DNA of 40,286 nt, from positions 1 through 40,286 of the forward strand of contig JAADGM010000109.1 of NCBI GenBank assembly GCA_013152375.1. Reading direction: 5' to 3'. The translations under genes and the position numbers were made by a program. This document shows positions 37,863-40,286 of the stretch, piece by piece. This DNA comes from FCB group bacterium (GTDB taxonomy: Bacteria > Fidelibacterota > Marinisomatia > SCGC-AAA003-L08 > JACNLC01). Numbering within the stretch: position 1 is the stretch's first letter; each line of letters starts with the position of its first letter. Below the pieces are notes generated by a model that saw nothing but the letters and a program-made list of their open reading frames with translations, made no database searches and was not told the DNA's origin.

Positions 37863-38231
37863 ATGTCTGAAAAAGTTAAGAAATTATATTATTCAATCAG
37901 CGAAGTCAGTGAAATGACCGGGCTTAAGCAATATGTGTTGCGGTATTGGGAGACTGAATTTTCAAATCTGAAACCGCAAAAGAACAAGGCCGGGAATCGG
38001 GCCTATCGGGAGAGTGATATTGCGGTGGTCAGAGAGATCAAGCGTCTGTTATACGATGAGAGATTTACGATAGAAGGCGCCAGACAATATTTCAAGGGGA
38101 AAAAAGCCCGGATGACCGTTGAGCCCGGTGAGCCTGCGGTGGCCCGAGAAGAACCGGATCTAAAAGTCTTACGTGATTTAAAAGCCGGTCTGGATGATTT
38201 GTTGAAAACGGTGAGGGAATACAAAAATTAG
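37863..38231 (+). CDS. MerR-family transcriptional regulator
   Basis: A 122-residue protein with a MerR-type winged helix-turn-helix at the N-terminus: YYSISEVSEMTGLKQYVLRYWE, KNKAGNRAYRESDIAVV, then IKRLLYDERFTIEGARQYF. The C-terminal part is a short coiled segment (LKVLRDLKAGLDDLLKTV) that suits dimerisation. No metal- or drug-binding cysteine pattern is seen, so it belongs to the effector-less type often found near tRNA genes. A possible promoter TTAACT (37821-37826) and TAAATA (37844-37849), 17 bases apart, would place the transcript start close to the ATG, which has no Shine-Dalgarno. It may therefore be read as a near-leaderless mRNA. Confidence 0.9.
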   Translation: MSEKVKKLYYSISEVSEMTGLKQYVLRYWETEFSNLKPQKNKAGNRAYRESDIAVVREIKRLLYDERFTIEGARQYFKGKKARMTVEPGEPAVAREEPDLKVLRDLKAGLDDLLKTVREYKN

Positions 38232-38301
38232 TTCAGCGGAGTTGGAAAATCATTGTAATTTTTGTCGTCAGGAAAGACGCGTGACATATCAATTGACAGA
38301 T

Positions 38302-38375
38302 CGGGGCGTGGCGTAGTCCGGTAGCGCACCTGAATGGGGTTCAGGGGGTCGGAGGTTCAAATCCTCTCGCTCCGA
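38302..38375 (+). tRNA. tRNA-Pro (anticodon GGG)
   Basis: Class I tRNA: acceptor CGGGGCG with CGCTCCG (C1-G72, usual for bacterial tRNA-Pro) and discriminator A, D-arm GCGTAGTCCGGTAGCGC, anticodon stem CCTGA/TCAGG with loop ATGGGGT (anticodon GGG), and T-arm GGAGG/CCTCT (last pair G-T) with loop TTCAAAT. CCA is not encoded. A weak promoter TTGTCG (38262) and CATATC (38285) with 17-base spacing lies upstream. Confidence 0.95.
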
Positions 38376-38380
38376 CGAAA

Positions 38381-38404
38381 AACGCCCGGCAGCAGCCGGG
38401 CGTT
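38381..38404. terminator. bidirectional terminator between tRNA-Pro and the M14 gene
   Basis: AACGCCCGGC (38381-38390) pairs with GCCGGGCGTT (38395-38404) around an AGCA loop. The plus side continues TCTGTC and the minus side continues TTTCGTC, giving a five-T tract on the minus strand. It starts 6 bases after the tRNA and can end both converging transcripts. Confidence 0.82.
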
Positions 38405-38433
38405 TCTGTCATTTAAACTTTCCCGTTCCGTCT

Positions 38434-40095
38434 TCAGGGGAACAGGATCAAATCCACCAGCATGACAATGTCCACTACCGTCAAATTATTATCCCCGCTG
38501 ATGTCGCCTGCGTCGAATTGTTCGGCAGTCGGTTCAATATCGCCCAATATGTAGGAAACCAGAAAGACGATATCGGTGACGTTCAGTATACCATTTTGAT
38601 CAATATCTCCGGGAATTTGCTGAGTAAGCACGACATCGAGCTGGGTGACTGTTGAATCAGTCACTACAACGGCGGATTCACTTTGTGAAAAATATCCCTG
38701 TTTGCTGAAAGTAAACGTATAACTGCCGGGTTGAAGCAAACGGTAATAACGGCCAAAAGTCGAATCACTGCGCACGGGCTCTACGGGTGTCATCCCGGCC
38801 TGTTCGTCTATTTCGGTAACGTGTACTTCTGCAACAAGCGGATTGCCTGCATTATCCGTTATATGACCGGTGACAGTAGCGTAATTCACACGGTCAAGCA
38901 TGAGCATGGCCCCGGCCAGATTGTCCTGGCAAATCGTGGGCACCTGGTATGCCGGGGGAATGAAAGTGCCGGCCAATTCGATGGTGAATGAAAAAACCCG
39001 CTCCTGGGCATAGGCCCAGTCTCCCAGTGTTCCCTGACAGGTGTAGCCAAAATTCACGGACTGCATGGGCTGATAATTCCCCGATCCGCTGATCCTGGGA
39101 GTTACAGCTGCCATCTGAACCGCGAGATCACCCATAATATCATGATCATAGGAGTTGGCTCCGGGAAGGTGACCCAGCGGGTAGAGAACGTATTCTCCGT
39201 AAGAATGATAGGTAATCCCGGCATAAAACTTATGGGCCTGAATCAGGTCTCTGATGTAAACCGTTTCCGGTTCTGACCAGGCATTGGGTCCGTGGTATAA
39301 CTGCGATTGAGGATTGTCAGAGGAACCGTTGTCTCCCCATACATAGCCGAAATTCCGGTTCAGGTCCACACCGTCTGTCGCACTGAGATCCGGGAGTCCG
39401 TTCAAATTATTATCCCGCATATTCTTTCGGTGCATCAGGTGAGTTCCGTCAATCACAAGCTTATGTCCGTCGGGATTGATCAGCGGGACGAACCAGATCT
39501 GGGTGGAGTTGATCCAATTCGTGATTTGTTCATCCGTCCCGTAAGCGGCCAGCAGATAATTCAAAAGGTTCATGTCCACCTCAAGACTGATGGGTTCCCT
39601 GGCATGGGTCTCAGACACGAAAAAAATATTCGGCTCATCTTCTTCCACATCCGGGTTGTCTGAAAGCTTCAGGACCCAGATTTCATGCTGGTAATCCGTG
39701 TACGCCGCATTGCCGTCCTGAAAGTACAAATTGGCCTGGGAAGGTCCTAATGAGGATAAAGATGTGATCGAGCTGTAAGTGGCCGCGATATTCTCCAGGT
39801 CACTCGTGAGAGTCTGATAATCACGGTAGCCACTCAGGTCACGCAGGAAACCCGATTTCGTATTAATTACGGAGAAATCGTAATTCAATTCGACAAGATG
39901 GGATCTCTGTTCTTCATTGATATAGAGATCAATATAGGTCTTTCCCCGGGTAAAAGTGGTTTCGATCTGATGCTCGGCGATCCAACTGGAAAGCGCTGCA
40001 TCCGGAGCATTTACCCTGACGAGGTATTCTTCAGCAGACAGCGATGTTAAAAGTAACAGGAAGATGAGAATGGTGACGAATTTCAGGGAAGACAT
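38434..40095 (-). CDS. secreted M14-family zinc carboxypeptidase with dockerin repeats
   Basis: A 553-residue exported carboxypeptidase. It starts with a signal peptide (MSSLKFVTILIFLLLLTSLSA), followed by a propeptide-like region (about 22-90). The catalytic domain (about 90-400) has the zinc ligands H164 and E167 in ETHAREP and H297 in GITYHSYGEY, the substrate-binding Asn/Arg in DLNRNFG (244-250), and the catalytic Glu E373 in FTIELAGTF. A carboxypeptidase-regulatory-like beta domain (about 407-490) follows, then a dockerin pair (GDIDQNGILNVTDIVFLV and GDISGDNNLTVVDIVMLV). It should trim peptides outside the cell. The ATG has AAGGTAAGT before it. About 190 bases upstream to the window end are AT-rich and hold no gene I can support. 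Confidence 0.93.
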   Translation of the reverse strand: MSSLKFVTILIFLLLLTSLSAEEYLVRVNAPDAALSSWIAEHQIETTFTRGKTYIDLYINEEQRSHLVELNYDFSVINTKSGFLRDLSGYRDYQTLTSDLENIAATYSSITSLSSLGPSQANLYFQDGNAAYTDYQHEIWVLKLSDNPDVEEDEPNIFFVSETHAREPISLEVDMNLLNYLLAAYGTDEQITNWINSTQIWFVPLINPDGHKLVIDGTHLMHRKNMRDNNLNGLPDLSATDGVDLNRNFGYVWGDNGSSDNPQSQLYHGPNAWSEPETVYIRDLIQAHKFYAGITYHSYGEYVLYPLGHLPGANSYDHDIMGDLAVQMAAVTPRISGSGNYQPMQSVNFGYTCQGTLGDWAYAQERVFSFTIELAGTFIPPAYQVPTICQDNLAGAMLMLDRVNYATVTGHITDNAGNPLVAEVHVTEIDEQAGMTPVEPVRSDSTFGRYYRLLQPGSYTFTFSKQGYFSQSESAVVVTDSTVTQLDVVLTQQIPGDIDQNGILNVTDIVFLVSYILGDIEPTAEQFDAGDISGDNNLTVVDIVMLVDLILFP

Positions 40096-40286
40096 ACTTA
40101 CCTTTCAGAATTTATTCTTTAATAAACAACTCAATTTACAATGGTCCCCACTCTTTCGGCAACAGCAATGGGGGAACATTTCAGGTTTCGGGATTTAATT
40201 GAACGAAACTCCTCTTAAGAAACGTATTATTTAACCTAAATTTCACCGACTATTCTTCTTAAATATAAGCTGTTCTCAAAGATGGA

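Noticed and set aside
1-40286. CRISPR arrays, insertion sequences, integrases or phage genes
   Set aside because: No regularly spaced repeats, transposase or phage-type proteins were seen on either strand; the tRNA genes show no neighbouring direct-repeat attachment sites.

Overview
The window looks like chromosome from an uncultured or little-studied Gram-negative bacterium. A bacterial nusA-infB-rbfA-truB-ribF-rpsO-pnp block, Shine-Dalgarno-like AGGA/AAGG sites and three tRNA genes mark it as bacterial. The exported proteins point to the FCB superphylum (candidates: Marinimicrobia/Neomarinimicrobiota, KSB1-like or Calditrichota-like lineages). Two carry C-terminal dockerin type I pairs and one ends in a FlgD-like or type-IX-like sorting module. 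That placement is inference from protein style; no rRNA gene is present to settle it.

Layout. 1-547: 3' part of a DUF4143-type ATPase, cut by the window edge. 735-2105: aldehyde dehydrogenase. 2111-7568, minus strand: a tightly overlapping five-gene operon read as M61 peptidase with PDZ, thiamine diphosphokinase, YbdG-like mechanosensitive channel, second MscS-family channel, SAM methyltransferase. 7569-8046: a non-coding gap with a nested inverted repeat. 8047-17604, plus strand: a signalling block made of a soluble histidine kinase, a REC-PAS-HD-GYP regulator, and a 2388-residue hybrid protein (REC, 13 PAS, 2 GAF-type domains, histidine kinase core). 17769-19876: secreted endonuclease I with dockerin, coupled to a SpoU-type RNA methyltransferase. 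19950-21107: saccharopine/lysine dehydrogenase family. A minus-strand tRNA-Leu(CAA) follows. 21532-27437: acyl-CoA synthetase, purM, gpsA and a secreted HEFQH metalloprotease, all overlapping or nearly so. 27509-36772: tRNA-Arg(CCT), a TPR membrane protein, then nusA through pnp, closed by a strong terminator. 36922-38375: NodB-type deacetylase, MerR-type regulator, tRNA-Pro(GGG). 38434-40095, minus strand: secreted M14 carboxypeptidase with dockerin.

How the parts may work together. The signalling block is the most unusual part. A kinase without a sensor domain, a probable c-di-GMP phosphodiesterase response regulator and a giant PAS-array kinase that itself begins with a receiver domain could form a phosphorelay integrating many cytoplasmic inputs. 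The nusA-pnp block is the standard transcription, translation-initiation and RNA-decay operon, but a tRNA-Arg and a TPR protein sit where rimP commonly sits. The three exported hydrolases suggest use of external nucleic acids and peptides. No CRISPR array, insertion sequence, integrase or phage gene was seen.
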